NCBI GenBank assembly: GCA_002007465.1
Contig: LNAC01000845.1
Location: forward strand, 453,084-517,083
Direction: 5' to 3'
Origin: Ailurus styani
Taxonomy: Eukaryota > Chordata > Mammalia > Carnivora > Ailuridae
DNA: 64,000 bases
The translations under genes were made by a program, and so were the position numbers. Of this stretch, positions 1 to 10,919 are shown in pieces (within the stretch, counting starts at the first letter, position 1; the number at the start of each line of letters is the position of its first letter). The notes below the pieces were generated by a model. The model worked only from the letters and a program-made list of their open reading frames with translations. It was not told where the DNA came from and did no database searches.

Positions 1-202
1 TTTTTTTTTAAAGATTTTATTTTTATTTATTTCACAGAGGGAGAGAGATTACAAGTAGGCAGAGAGGCAGACAGGGAGAGAGATGGGGAAGCAGGCTCCC
101 TGCTGAGCAGGGAGCCGGATGCGGGCCTCGATCCCAGGACCCTGGGATCATGACCTGAGCCGAAAGCAGAGGCATTAACCCACTGAGCCACCCAGGCGCC
201 CT
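1..202 (-). mobile_element. Can-SINE (SINEC), young mustelid-type copy
   Basis: Read on the minus strand, this begins with GGGCGCCTGGGTGGCTCAGT and the 'gggttaa' head. It continues through the 'gatcgaggcccgcatcc' middle and the 'ctgcctctctgcctacttgt' segment, and ends in AAATAAAAATAAAATCTTT plus poly(A), seen here as the opening poly(T). The window edge cuts into or just past the tail, so the left target-site duplication cannot be seen. Can-SINEs are non-autonomous tRNA-derived elements moved by L1 proteins. Confidence 0.95.
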
Positions 203-1681
203 CTTCCAAATAACTTTTAACATGTCTTGCAAGGCAGGTGTACCGGCAACAAGTTCTTTCACTTTTGTTTCAGAATGGCTTGTTCTCTCTTTCCCCTTTG
301 AAGGATAATTTCACAGGGCACAGGATTCTTGATTGCTGTTGTTTCTTCTCTCTCAACACTTTCAATGTTTCACTCTAATCTCTTACTTGCATAGCTTCTG
401 AGAAGAAGTCATGTAGAATTCTTATCTTTACTCTTCCATAAGTAAAGTTCTTTTTTTTCTTCAGGCTTTTTTCAGATTTCTTTTTTTTACTTTTGATTTT
501 CTGAAGTTTGAATATGATATAGTTTTGGTATAGTTTTAAAAAAATTGTTTCCTGCTTGATGTTCTCTGAGCTTCTTGAATCTATGGTTAAATATCTGACA
601 TTACTTTCAGGAAATTCTGTCATTATCATTTCAAATATTTCCTCTGTTCCTTTCTCTCCTCTCCTTATGATAGATATTCCCATTACATGTATGTTATACC
701 TTTTTTAGTTGTCTCACAGTACTTAGATATTCCTTGCTGTGTCTTTCAGTCTCTTTCCATCTTAATTTTCAGTTTGGGAGTTTTCTACTGAGATATCCTC
801 ACACACAGAGATTCTTTCTTCAGCCAGGTCCAGTCTGCTAATAAGCCCATAAAAAGCAATCTTCATTTCTGTTATAGTAATTTTTTGTGTGCCCACCATT
901 TCTTTTTTGGTTCTTTTTTTAGAATTTCCTTCTTTCTGCTTACATTGACCGTTTGTTCTGACATGTTGTGTATTTATCCATTATAACCCTTAGCATATTA
1001 ATCATAGTTGCTTCAAACCCCCAGTTTGATAATTCCAACATCCTTGCCATATCTGATTTTAAGCCCAGTGCTTGTTCTCTCCTTCCAAACTGTGTTTTTT
1101 GCCTTGCTATCTGGACATGATGTACTGGGTAAAATGAACTGCTGTATATAAATCTTTAGTAATGTGGTGGTAAGGTGTGGGGGGCAGGGAAACATTCTAT
1201 AGTTCTATGATTAGTTCTCAATCTTTCACTGAGCCTGCTCCTTTATACTGTGAACTTCACGTGTGCTTCTCAGGTTTCTCTTTCCCTTAGTTGAGGCAGG
1301 TTCGTTAGACGATCCTGAAGTTGAGTATTTCCCTTCCCCCACATGGAAGGATAGAAATGGCTGGAGTTGGATATTACCCTTCCCCCAGGTCAATTAAGCT
1401 AGGTTAAAATTCCAGAAAGAACTCCAAAGAGTTCTTAAGTAGTTTCTCCTGAGGACAGAAACTTTTTGGAAGAACAGAATACTATGTTGTGGTTTAAACT
1501 GGCTCCTTTCCCCACCTCCCTGAAAATGGCACAGGGATCTTTCACTGATATTCACTGTGAGAATCCAGACCACCTCTTGGAGGTACAACTCACAAGTGTG
1601 CTCCTCTTCCAATGTCTGGATCTTCCTGGAATTTTTATTACTCTGACTGGTCTACACTGGGTCTCTGGCAATTATTTTTAA

Positions 1682-1856
1682 TATTTTATTTATTCATTTG
1701 AGAGAGAGAGAGAACACAAGCAGGGGGGAGAGGCAGAGGGAGAAGCAGACTTCCCACTGAGCTGGGAGCCCAACATGGGGCTCGATCCCAGGACCTGAAG
1801 ATCATGATGCAAGCCAAAGGCAGATGCTTAACCATATGAGCCACCCAGGTGCCCTT
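1682..1856 (-). mobile_element. Can-SINE, older copy
   Basis: On the minus strand it has the GGGCACCTGGGTGGCTCA head, 'ggttaagcatctgcc', 'gggatcgagcccc', then a CT-rich body and AAATAAATAAAATATT. Flanking 'ggcaattatttttaa' and 'agcaatttttaaatt' look like a drifted target duplication. It lies inside the antisense ancient L1. Confidence 0.93.
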
Positions 1857-2064
1857 CCAGCAATTTTTAAATTACAGTTTAGTTTTTCCTACTCCAAGAC
1901 TGATTTCCACAAGTGTTTCTGCTTATAAGCTTTGCACTAGTAAGTTGTAATTCTCTGGGTTCACTTGTCTGTCTCTTCAATTTGGGGTGCCTTAGTTTGT
2001 CCTATGACCGCACTTCTCTTAGAGATCTAAGAAGAGTTGTTGATTTTTCAGTTGTTCAGCTTTC

Positions 2065-2250
2065 TTTTTTAAGATTTTGTCAGAGAGACAGAGAGAGAGA
2101 GCACACAAGCAGGGGGAATGGCAGGCAGAGGGAAAAGCAGGTTTCTACTGAGCAAGGAGCCTGATGCAGAACTCAATCCCAGGACCCTGGGATCATGACC
2201 TGAGCCAAAGGCAGATGCTTAACCAACTGAGCTACCCAGATTTCCCTTAA
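2065..2250 (-). mobile_element. Can-SINE, older copy with short A/T tail
   Basis: Minus-strand SINEC with a degraded head (wording near 2235 is 'ctgagctacccagatttcc'), a clear 'tgggatcatgacctgagcc' block and a GA-rich body. The tail lacks the usual TATTTATTTATT expansion. Flanks 'ttgttcagctttct' and 'ttggttcagctcttt' form an imperfect target duplication. Downstream DNA resumes the antisense L1. Confidence 0.92.
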
Positions 2251-2330
2251 TTGGTTCAGCTCTTTGCTTGTAAGGATGGAGTGGCTACTTCCAAGCTCCT
2301 TCCATATCAAACTTGAAACCAGATATCTTA

Positions 2331-2792
2331 CTGATTTTTCTTGTAGTTTTATTTCAGTATTGAATAATGAACATAGAAGAGTTCCTTTGCTTATCCCTTT
2401 TATTAATTTTACAATCATGAAAAAGTTTTTAAAAGCAAAGAATAAACAAAGGATTAGAATAATAAAGCAGCAAGAAAGGATGAATGAATGAATAAAATTA
2501 ACAAAAATTAACAAAACAATGTGTCCCTTCCATGCATACTCATAGTCATGTACATAGGATGTGTACATGGGGAAAATGCAAGAAATTAGTCATTTATTTT
2601 CATTAAAGAAGAATGTATCATAAAAAACTCAAATTCTTTTAATAAATATTTTGGAAATGATTAATTATGAGTGAAATATCTTTTTAAAACTTAGGTTAAA
2701 ATATTAGGCAGCCTTGTACAGGATAGTAATGGGACAAAAACTATAGTAAGTTTCTGTTGGTGTTTCAATTCTACCCTAGAGATAAAGAGATT
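2331..2792. other. AT-rich sequence with no recognised feature
   Basis: No repeat family, reading frame or RNA gene is recognised here. The 75-aa and 131-aa open frames crossing it have no recognisable motif, and one runs into SINE sequence. Confidence 0.6.
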
Positions 2793-3029
2793 AAAATGTA
2801 AATGAACTTAAAGAAAGGACAAGAATCATAGTATCTGACAAAATACAGCATTCTTGCTTGATTAAAACTCTCCACAGGGTAGGGATAGAGAAAACATACC
2901 TCAATATCATAAAAGCCATATATTAAAAGCCCACAGCAAATATAATTCTCAATGGGGGAAACTAGGAGCTTTTTCCCTAACGTCAGGAACATGACACAGA
3001 TGTCCATTCTGAGCGCTATTTTTCAACAT

Positions 3030-3468
3030 GGTACTAGAAGTCCTAGCCTCAGCAATCAGACAACAAAAAGAAATAAAAAGCATTCAAATTGGCAAAGAAG
3101 AAGTCAAATTCTCGTTCTTTGCAGATGACATGATACGTTATGTAGAAAACCCAAAAGGTTCCACCCCAAAATTGCTAGATTTCATATGGTAATTCAGCAG
3201 TGTGGCAGGATAAAAATCAATGCACAGAAATCAGTTGCATTTCTACACACTAACAATGAGGCAGAAGAAAGAGAAATTAAGGAATCAATCCCATTTACAA
3301 TAGCACCAAACACTGTTAAGATACCTAGGAATAAACCTAACCAAAGGAGTAGAGGACCTATATTCTGAAAACTACAGAACACTTATGAATGAAATTGAGG
3401 AAGACACAAAGAAACAGAAAAACATTCTATGCTTATGGATTGGAAGAACAAATATTGTTAAAATGTCT
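3030..3468 (+). pseudogene. L1 ORF2 reverse-transcriptase fragment, broken
   Basis: Conceptual translation shows the RT stretch around '[12 protein letters not shown]' and the catalytic F-A-D-D motif at about 3117-3128. It is followed by the '[10 protein letters not shown]' block of L1 ORF2. Frameshifts and an in-frame stop just after 3188 break it before the nested insertion. No function is expected. Confidence 0.85.
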
Positions 3469-3471
3469 ATG

Positions 3472-4330
3472 GTATGAACGGACATTTCTGCAAAGAAGAT
3501 ATCCAAATGACCAACAGACACATGAAAAAGTGCTCAACATCACTCAGCATCAGGGAAATACAAATCAAAACCACAATGAGATACCACCTCACACCAGTCA
3601 GAATGGTTAAAATTAACAAGTCAGGAAACAACAGATGTTGGTGAGGATGCAGAGAAAGGGGAACCCTCCTACACTGTTGGTGGGAATGCAAGCTGGTGCA
3701 ACCACTCTGGAAAACAGTATGGAGGTTCCTTGAAAAAGTTGAAAATAGAGCTACCCTATAACCCAGCAATTGCACTACTGGGTGTTTACCCTAAATATAC
3801 AAAGGTAGTGATCCAAAGGGGCACGTGCACCTGAATGTTTATAGCAGCAATGTCCACAATAGCCAACCTATGGAATGAACCTAGATGTCCATCAACAGAT
3901 GAATGGATAGAGAAGATGTGGTATATATTATACAATGGAATACTATGCAGTCATCAGAAAACATGAAATCTTGCCATTTGCAATGATGTGGATGGAACCA
4001 GAGGGTATTATGCTAAGCGAAATAAGTCAATCAGAGAAAGACAATTATCAGATAATCTCTCTGATATGAAGAATTTGAGAGGCAGGGCAGGGAGTTGTGG
4101 GGGATAGGGAGGGAAAAAATGAAACAGGATGGGACTGGGGAGGGAGACAAACCATAAGAGACTTTTAATCTCAGGAAACAAACAGGGTTGCTGGGGGGTG
4201 GGGAGACAGGGTGGCTGGGTTATGGACATTGGGGAGGGTATGTGCTATGGTGAGTGCTGTGAATTGTGTAAGACTGATGATTCACAGACCTGTACTCCTG
4301 AAGCAAATAATACCTTATATGTTAATTAAA
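3472..4330 (+). mobile_element. Second L1 3' end inserted in the first L1
   Basis: Starts abruptly in late ORF2 ('gaacggacatttctgcaaag') and runs to the L1 3' UTR ('tgatgattcacagacctgta', 'atgttaattaaa'). It is flanked exactly by 'aaaatgtctatg' at 3460-3471 and 4331-4342. After the second copy, the interrupted older L1 resumes at the very next position ('ctatccagagcataaatac'). This is a textbook 5'-truncated insertion of about 860 bp. Confidence 0.95.
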
Positions 4331-6011
4331 AAAATGTCTATGCTATCCAGAGCATAAATACATTCAATGTAATCCTTATCAAAATACCACCAACATTTTT
4401 CACAGAACTGGAAGAAATAATCCTAAAATTTATATAGAACCAGAAAATACCCCAAATAGCCAGAGGAATATTGAAAAAGAAAACCAAAGCCTAGCATCAC
4501 AGTTCCAGACTTTAAGCTCTATTACAAAGGTGTAGTCATCAAGACAGTATTGCACTGGCATAAAAACAGACAAATAGATCAATGGAACAGAATAGAAAAC
4601 CCAGAAATGGACCCTCAACTCTATGGTCAACTAATCTTCAACAAAGCAGGGAAGAATATCCAATGGAAAAAAAAACAGTCTCTTCAAAAAATGGTACTGG
4701 GAAAATTGGACAGCCAGAGGTAAAAGAATGAAAGTGGACCATTTTCTTATACCATACATAAAGATAAACTCGAAATGGATGAAAGACCTCAATGTGAGAC
4801 AGGAATCCATCAAAATCCTAGAGGAAAATACAGGCAGCAACCTCTTCAACTTCAGCTGCAGCAACTTCTTGCTAGACAGGTCTCCAAAGGGAAGGGAAAC
4901 AAAAGAAAAAATGAACTATTAGGACTGCATCAAGATAAAAAGCTTCTGCACAGCAAAGGAAATAGTCAACAAAACCAAAGGAGAACTAACAGAATGGGAG
5001 AAGATATTTACAAATGTCTTATCTGATCAAGGGCTAGTATCCAAGATCTACAAAGAACTTCTCAAACTCAACACCCAAAAAACAAATAATCCAGTCAAGA
5101 AATGGACAGAAGACATGAACAGACATTTCTCCCAAGAAGACATACAAATGGCCAACAGACACATAAAAATGCTCCACATCACTTGGCATCAGGGAAATAC
5201 AAATCAAAACCACAATGAGATACCACCTCACACCAGTCAGAATGGCTAAAGTTAACAAGTCAGGAAATGACAGATGTTGGTGAGGATGCAGAGAAAGGAG
5301 AACCCTCCTACACTGTTGATGGGAATGCAAGCTGACAGCCGGTCTGGAAAACAGTATGGAGGTTCCTCAAGACACTAAAAATAGAGCTTCCTGGTGACCC
5401 AGCAATTACACTACTAGGTATTTACCCAAAGATACAAATGTTTTGATCCAATGGGATACCTGTACCCCAATGTTTATAGTGGCAATGTCCACAAGAGCCA
5501 AACTATGGAAAGAGCTGAGATGTCCCATCGGCAGATGAATGCATAAAGAAGATGTGTTATATATAAGGGAATGTTACTCAGCCATCAAAAAGGATGAAAT
5601 CTTACCATTTACATCAACATGGATAGAACTGGAGGGTATTATGATGAGTGAAATAAGTCAGTCAGAGAAAGACAATTACCATATGGTTTCACTCATATGT
5701 GGAATTTAAGAAACAAAACAGAGGAGCATAGGAGAAGGGAGGGGAAAATAAAATAAGAGGAAATCATAGAAGGAGACAAACCATAGGAGACTCTTAACTA
5801 TAGGAAACTGAGGGTTACTGGAAGGGAGGTGGGTGGGGGATGGGGTAACTGGGTGATGGGCATTAAGGAGGGCACATGATGTAATGAGCACTGGGTGTTA
5901 TATAAAACTGATGATTTTTTATTGGACTCTACATCTGAAATTAATAATGCACTATATGTTAACTAGTTAAATTTAAAGAAAATAATTTTAAAAAATAAAA
6001 TATAAATGAAC

Positions 6012-6256
6012 ACCCATGGCAGTCCTTTCACAAATGTGAACAATACATGATTCATCTAAATTTAGAAATAAATTTTGTGGATGAAGTTTTTCATGCAGGA
6101 AAGGATACTTTGACTCATTAATATTTATTGGCTGATTGGCCCCCAGCTCTAAGCCTGCCCCCTTACTAACTTTGAAACTTCAAAAAAGTTAGTCTCTCTT
6201 GGAATAACTTTCTTCAACTTTAAAGTAAGGGGATTAGTTTTTATCCCTTTTCTTCT
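6012..6256. other. Unique AT-rich sequence
   Basis: No repeat or gene recognised between the L1 target duplication and the MIR. Confidence 0.5.
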
Positions 6257-6410
6257 AATATTTATTGAGAATCAACCATGTGGCAAGTAGTGCGCTAGAA
6301 GCTATTGCACAAATCATTTCATTTATTCTTCTCTATAACTCAATGAGGTAAGAATTACCATCCTCATTTTACATGTAAGGCAACAGATATTTTGTAGTTA
6401 AGTACTCTAA
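6257..6410 (-). mobile_element. MIR SINE, antisense
   Basis: Plus strand reads 'tatttattgagaatcaacca', 'gtgcgctagaagct', 'atttcatttattctt', 'ctcaatgaggtaagaatta' and 'ctcattttacatgtaaggca'. This is the reverse complement of the MIR 3' half, in the right order. It is ancient and strongly diverged. Confidence 0.8.
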
Positions 6411-7467
6411 CATCTCTAAATTTTTATTTAAAAGCCTATTAGGAAAAAGTCTACAACTCGCTTTGAGTAAATAAACTTAAAAGGATGTTAGGGTTTGTGT
6501 TCACGCCAGTTCCATCACACTACTAGAGTAGTTGGTTCTTACTCCTGTAATGTGCTTCTTTAGGATGTAGCTGATTTATCAATTTTACCATTTTTAAAAG
6601 GTCAACAATACTAATAAAAATGTCATCTAGATTCAATACTCAATGATTTTAACCTCATTGTTGATTAAATTTCCACTTTTATAGTATGAAGTCTTTCTAG
6701 GCAAAGGTCACTGGAGTAAAGGACAGAATGTCCACTCAGTGAAAATCTTTAATAATTTATTTTGTAATAAAAAATGGTTGAAAAATCATGATGCTTATGA
6801 AAGAAGACCCTTTGGAGAACTGAGGTTATTTTTGTCTTTTTTGGGGGGGTTTCCTTTGGCAGAAGATCTTAAATTAACGAGGTGCTAAAAAAAAGAAAAA
6901 GGAAGTCTGAAGGAACATGTTTAAAACAAGTTCCCCTATACCAACACCGCAGTAAGGTATAAGAAAAAAATTAAATTCAGCTTCAGGTTTGGTTGATGAC
7001 TGAAAGCAGCCTGAATTATAGAAGCAAATCAATTTCATACCTAGCAGGATAATTGTTGCCACAACTTTTAAGGCAAGAGTCTTTCAGGGGAAAAAAAATT
7101 GGAAAGAAAGTTTATTGTATCATTAGGATAAAAATAACGTATTAATTAGAATAGTAGTTATCATGTCTTAATTAAGAACTGTGGTGTAGGGGTCATCCAT
7201 ACAAAACTTATTCTGTAGAACATATATTATAGAATGTGGAACTCCATCTATAACATAATTTCAGGTGATCATAGATTTTCACTATTTTCCTCAAAAGAGA
7301 TTTGTGCTTTTACACTCTACGTTGAAATTACAATTTTTTAACCAAAGAAAATATATACTTGCAAATAATAGTTTTCCTGAACTAGAGTTTTGGTTGTGGG
7401 AGAACAATTCTAGTCACAAAAACAACAACTATTCAAGATTAAGTTAAAGCCCATATTGCTGTAGACT
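6411..7467. other. Unique AT-rich sequence
   Basis: About 1 kb with no recognised repeat family, coding frame or RNA gene. Short open frames (60-62 aa) show no motif. Confidence 0.5.
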
Positions 7468-7653
7468 GTTGCTTCTCAACTTTGGCTACACACTTGAAAT
7501 CACCTAGAACATTTTTAAAAATTCCAGTGCTCAGAATGCACATAAGACAAATTAATTCAGAATCTCTAGGGGAAGGAGCCAGTTATCAGTACTTTTTAAA
7601 GCTTCCTACCTGCTTCCAGTATGTAGCCAAGGACAAGGACAACTGCTATAGAT
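7468..7653 (+). mobile_element. MER5A-like hAT-Charlie non-autonomous DNA transposon
   Basis: Left end 'tgttgcttctcaactttggct', then 'cttgaaatcacctagaacat', 'aattcagaatctctagggg', 'atcagtactttttaaagctt', and a right end containing 'gtagccaaggacaaggacaactg'. This is the MER5A plan of short imperfect terminal inverted repeats around an 'aatcacct...agaatctc' core. Orientation is uncertain because the ends are near-symmetric. Confidence 0.75.
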
Positions 7654-7736
7654 AGTTATGACCAGCTTTATTTATTTTCTCTAGGGCCTAAGTCCCATAA
7701 GTGTAACACATTACTCACTTAAGAGAGGTGTTTTCA

Positions 7737-7896
7737 ACTGAGGGTTACTGGGGGGTGGGAAGGTAGGGATAGGGTGGATATTATGGACATTGGGGAGGGT
7801 TTGTGCTATGGTGAGTTCTGTGAAAGGTGTAAGCCTGATGATTCACAGACCTGTACCCCTGGGGCAAATAATAAAAAAAAATTTAAAAAAAAAAAC
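7737..7896 (+). mobile_element. Very short L1 3'-UTR insertion (about 160 bp)
   Basis: Contains only the last part of the carnivore L1 3' UTR ('gggttactggggggtggga', 'tgatgattcacagacctgta', 'ggggcaaataataaaa') and an A-rich tail. The 13-bp duplication 'agaggtgttttca' at 7724-7736 and 7897-7909 marks both ends. It is an extreme 5' truncation. Confidence 0.95.
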
Positions 7897-7909
7897 AGAG
7901 GTGTTTTCA

Positions 7910-8591
7910 CCATGCCTGAGAGCTGTGTTACCTCGGTTGCAAGAATGGGTTTTAATAAATAAATTGGGAGATTTTTTTTGTAGGCATGTAAGTTTCCAAC
8001 TAATTTCTACATTCTATGTGGATGTAACAGAATTTGGGAGTATTTCCACCTTGTAATCTGATTTAAGAAGCAAGACTTGTATACATGGTAAAACTGGAGA
8101 ATAAATTAAGGCAGTTTCTGAGGATTTCCCAATTGGGTATTACTCATCTGTATAAGTACACAGTAAAAGCAAGAGATTCTGTGGCATCTTGCCCCTGGAG
8201 CTGTTACATACCAGGTGAAATTTGAGTTAGATCTTGGACAAATGTGGAATATTTAGTAAAGTAATAATCAGGACAGCAAAAGTTTTCCTAGGCAATTTGT
8301 ACATATAACTTGAGAGGTTTGTTTGATACACCTCTGTTGCCAGAAGCATGTGTAATGATAGAGATTTTAGAGTTTCCAAAATCACTCAAGTGCCACATGC
8401 ATTATGGACTACACTTCATGCCTCCAGATGATTGTTGATAGGTGTTATGGTGCTGATGTTTAGATTCTATTACTATATTGGTGATTGAATAAGCAGTTTG
8501 AGGCTACTTTGCCCAGTTGGGTTGGGTCTTCTATAGGGCATAAATGACTTTCGCATTGCCAAAAAGCTGTAATGACTTTGATTGTAACAGT
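7910..8591. other. Unique sequence
   Basis: No recognised repeat, gene or RNA. Open frames of 62-88 aa overlapping its start begin inside the L1 tail and are chance frames. Confidence 0.5.
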
Positions 8592-8600
8592 TAGGTTTCC

Positions 8601-8804
8601 AGGGTGCCTGGGTGGCTCAGATGGTTAAGCATCTGCCTTCTGCTTGGGTGGTGATCCCAGGGTCCTGAGGTGGAGGCCCTCAAGGGGCTTCCTACTCAGT
8701 GGGGAGCCTGCTTCTCCCTTTCCCTCTACTGCTACCCCTGAATGTGTTCTCTCTCTCCCTTTCTGTCAAATAAATAAATAGTCTTTAAGAAAATTAAAAA
8801 AAAA
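8601..8804 (+). mobile_element. Can-SINE with intact target duplication
   Basis: Starts 'agggtgcctgggtggctcag' and carries a diverged middle ('gaggtggaggccctcaag'). It ends with CAAATAAATAAATAGTCTTT and a poly(A) tail. The 9-bp duplication 'taggtttcc' flanks it at 8592-8600 and 8805-8813. Confidence 0.95.
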
Positions 8805-8813
8805 TAGGTTTCC

Positions 8814-10017
8814 TTCTCAGGAAAATGAAAATGCCCTGCTCCCCAATTTATTCCCCACATTTCAGTAGCTTCTATATGCCTTTCTTCTCTTTAGTAAATC
8901 TCAATAAAACTACCATTTACCAATTCTTTGCAAAAAATGACTTATATTGGAAGAATGTAATGAACATGTAAATACTTTGGCTTCTAATTATGAGTATCAA
9001 TAAGTTATACAGTGATATTCTTGGGACTCAATTTCTTAAGCTATAAATGAGAGTCCAAGTCACAATTCTAACATAATATATAGTGTTCTGGGAATTAAAT
9101 TTTGAGAAAAAAATATAATGCATGAAAGTTAACAAATAGGGCATGTACTTTTATGTGAGGGAATATCTATCCAAAAACATGATAAGTTTCCCTCTCAGTG
9201 TCTGTTCTCACCACTACATATCCTCAGTATTTATTCTGATTAAAGATGAGAATTCCAGCATGAATAGGCAGCATAGACACCTATAAGTTGTGGTTCCAAA
9301 TGATACTCAAGGTCCCAGAAAGAATTGTGATAGATGATTTATGACCAGTCAGTAGCTGATTTGGAAAGAATCAAGCTCATTTTGTACCACCACACTGTTT
9401 CCTGTGTTCTTCCCTCCTCTATAATGCTGCCTCAAGCTGTGTACACTCAAACACCAAAGTGATGACAGAATTGAATCACCAGTATCATTCACACTTGTCA
9501 TCAATCAGCCTAGAGAACAAAGTTAGCCTTGGTCTTTTGATAACAGCACAGTGATTTTGGAAAACATAAAGGCAGAGCATAGGAAGAGAGTACACATAAT
9601 TAACCATGAGGGGAAATGTAGTCATTGTCAAAGAGGAAAGAAGGAAAATCTGAAGGTAGATGTGCATAAGAGTTGTAGAAAAGGAGCAAAAGAACAGATG
9701 ATATTTATGAAGAAGATATATTTATTTTTAATTCCATATACTTCACCTCCCAAATCGATAGTGAAATTCATTGTAACTGAACAAGAGAATAGCACTAATC
9801 AAATGAGGAATAGAAATGATTTTTTGAGGGGTTGCCGAAAGGATGATTGGAACAACTCAGAGGTTGTTGTATGAGTTATCTTTCAGAATAATCAGAATTT
9901 TTTTTTACATAGGGCTTAGGTTTTTAGTTGGATTCCTTGGAAATTCTAGCTATTTTATTTTAAATTGATTAGTCATTCAAAAAAATGAGGATATAATTTA
10001 AAAAATGAGGATATCAC
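8814..10017. other. Unique AT-rich sequence
   Basis: No repeat family or gene recognised over about 1.2 kb. A 107-aa open frame at 9551-9874 has no recognisable motif. Just before the next L1, 'aaaaaatgaggatat' occurs twice within 40 bp (9979 and 10001), a local duplication. Confidence 0.5.
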
Positions 10018-10919
10018 TGAAAATAGCAGAGCAGAAACTGCTTAGCTCCATCTCCTCCAAAAGTAACTGATAAGCAGGCAAAACCTGACAGAGTAAACTT
10101 TTCAACAACCTTAGAATCTAGTCAAAAACTTATACTAACCAAGGGAAAACATGGTGAAGGAAGAAGCTGTTGATTTGTGGTAAGAGAATTTTGTAGCATT
10201 TTAAATTGTCCACCTACCATCCCCAAAACTCCAGATCATCAGCAGCCATGAGATGACAACCCTCATACCACAGGGAGTATTTGATTGAAGCTTAATTTTA
10301 AATAATTGTAATTGTGGGTCTCAGCCTATCTGGAGACTTGGACAAAGACTGAGACAAAAGATTCCTGCTACTTCACTTGACTTGGGACAGTTATCCAAAT
10401 GGCTTTGTTAAAATATTTTCAAGACATCAGTATTGGCTAAAGAACACTGCAGCAAGAGACAATTGGGACAAGCAATAGACAGATCAACAAGCCTGGGTTG
10501 AAGAAACAGGTTGCGAAAGGAGATATATGTAGAAACAAGGGCTTTTTAGAAGTTTCCATGTATATGGGGGAGTTGAAAAAGCCACACACATGCTCAGGGC
10601 AGATGAATGATTAGAAAAGGCTTGAGAAACCCTAATCCTTCACCATTGGCTGAACTTCAAGTTGCACACAAGTAGGAAATGAATGGTAAGGCAGAGATGT
10701 AAACAGACTACCTTAAGGCAAAGTTGTAAGTGAACTGCCTAAGTGTTGCAGAAGTGCTCCACCATAAAGCAAAGACTGGAAGAGTATTTTTTCTTTTCTT
10801 TTCATTTTTTGTTCATTTTTTGGCTCCAGGCATATGGGTTGACTGTCAAAGTATCAGCTGACCACTTAGCTAATAGAAGAAAGACTTTAGTGACCATGCA
10901 TGACAAAGAATATAGTTTA
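10018..10919 (+). mobile_element. Ancient L1M-type 5' region (left part, split by a younger L1)
   Basis: Begins near 'aatagcagagcagaaactgc', a decayed L1 5' end of the AAATGGCAGAGTA type. It then shows the same block order as the separate copy at 47.47-48.4 kb ('gctgaacttcaagttg', 'agcaaagactggaagag', 'gaccacttagctaat', 'catgacaaagaata'). That shared order identifies both as the same L1 5' subfamily. The right end is the target duplication of the inserted young L1; the element resumes at 17,876. Confidence 0.75.

Larger units (their letters stand above)
203..2330 (-). mobile_element. Ancient L1 (L1M-type), antisense ORF1 and 5' region, interrupted by two SINEs
   Basis: The T-rich plus strand carries wording typical of antisense mammalian L1 ORF1 and 5' region. 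Examples are 'gaaggataatttcacaggg', 'ttagcatattaatcatag', 'gataattccaacatcc', 'ctggacatgatgtactggg' and 'cactgatattcactgtgag'. The order of these blocks, C-terminal ORF1 first and then 5' UTR, shows the element runs right to left. It is decayed and has no usable reading frame. SINEs at 1682 and 2065 split it. The right boundary near 2330 is approximate, and the L1M subfamily was assigned from memory. Confidence 0.75.
2808..5996 (+). mobile_element. 5'-truncated carnivore L1 (ORF2 RT region to 3' end), split by a second L1
   Basis: The sequence follows L1 ORF2 from the reverse-transcriptase palm ('ctagaagtcctagcctcag', then 'tttgcagatgacatg' encoding the FADD/FADDM-type motif near 3117) through the C-terminal region ('ataccacctcacaccagtc', 'gcaattacactactaggta') to the 3' UTR and an A-rich end near 5996. 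It is flanked by 'aaaatgtaaatgaac' at 2793-2807 and 'aaaatataaatgaac' at 5997-6011 (14 of 15 match), so both ends are real insertion ends. About 24 bases are missing near 2837 compared with the 15.6-kb L1. A second L1 lies inside it at 3472-4330. Many stops and frameshifts; inactive. Confidence 0.92.

Noticed and set aside
3000..6000. Regular repetition of similar text at 3.5-4.3, 5.1-5.9 and 17.0-17.8 kb suggesting a tandem array
   Set aside because: All three are the same L1 3' part from separate insertions with their own target duplications; no array.
9551..9874. 107-aa open frame with two Cys and several His/Lys near its start (zinc-finger-like look)
   Set aside because: The cysteine spacing fits no known finger, there is no splice or promoter context, and base composition matches the surrounding non-coding DNA.
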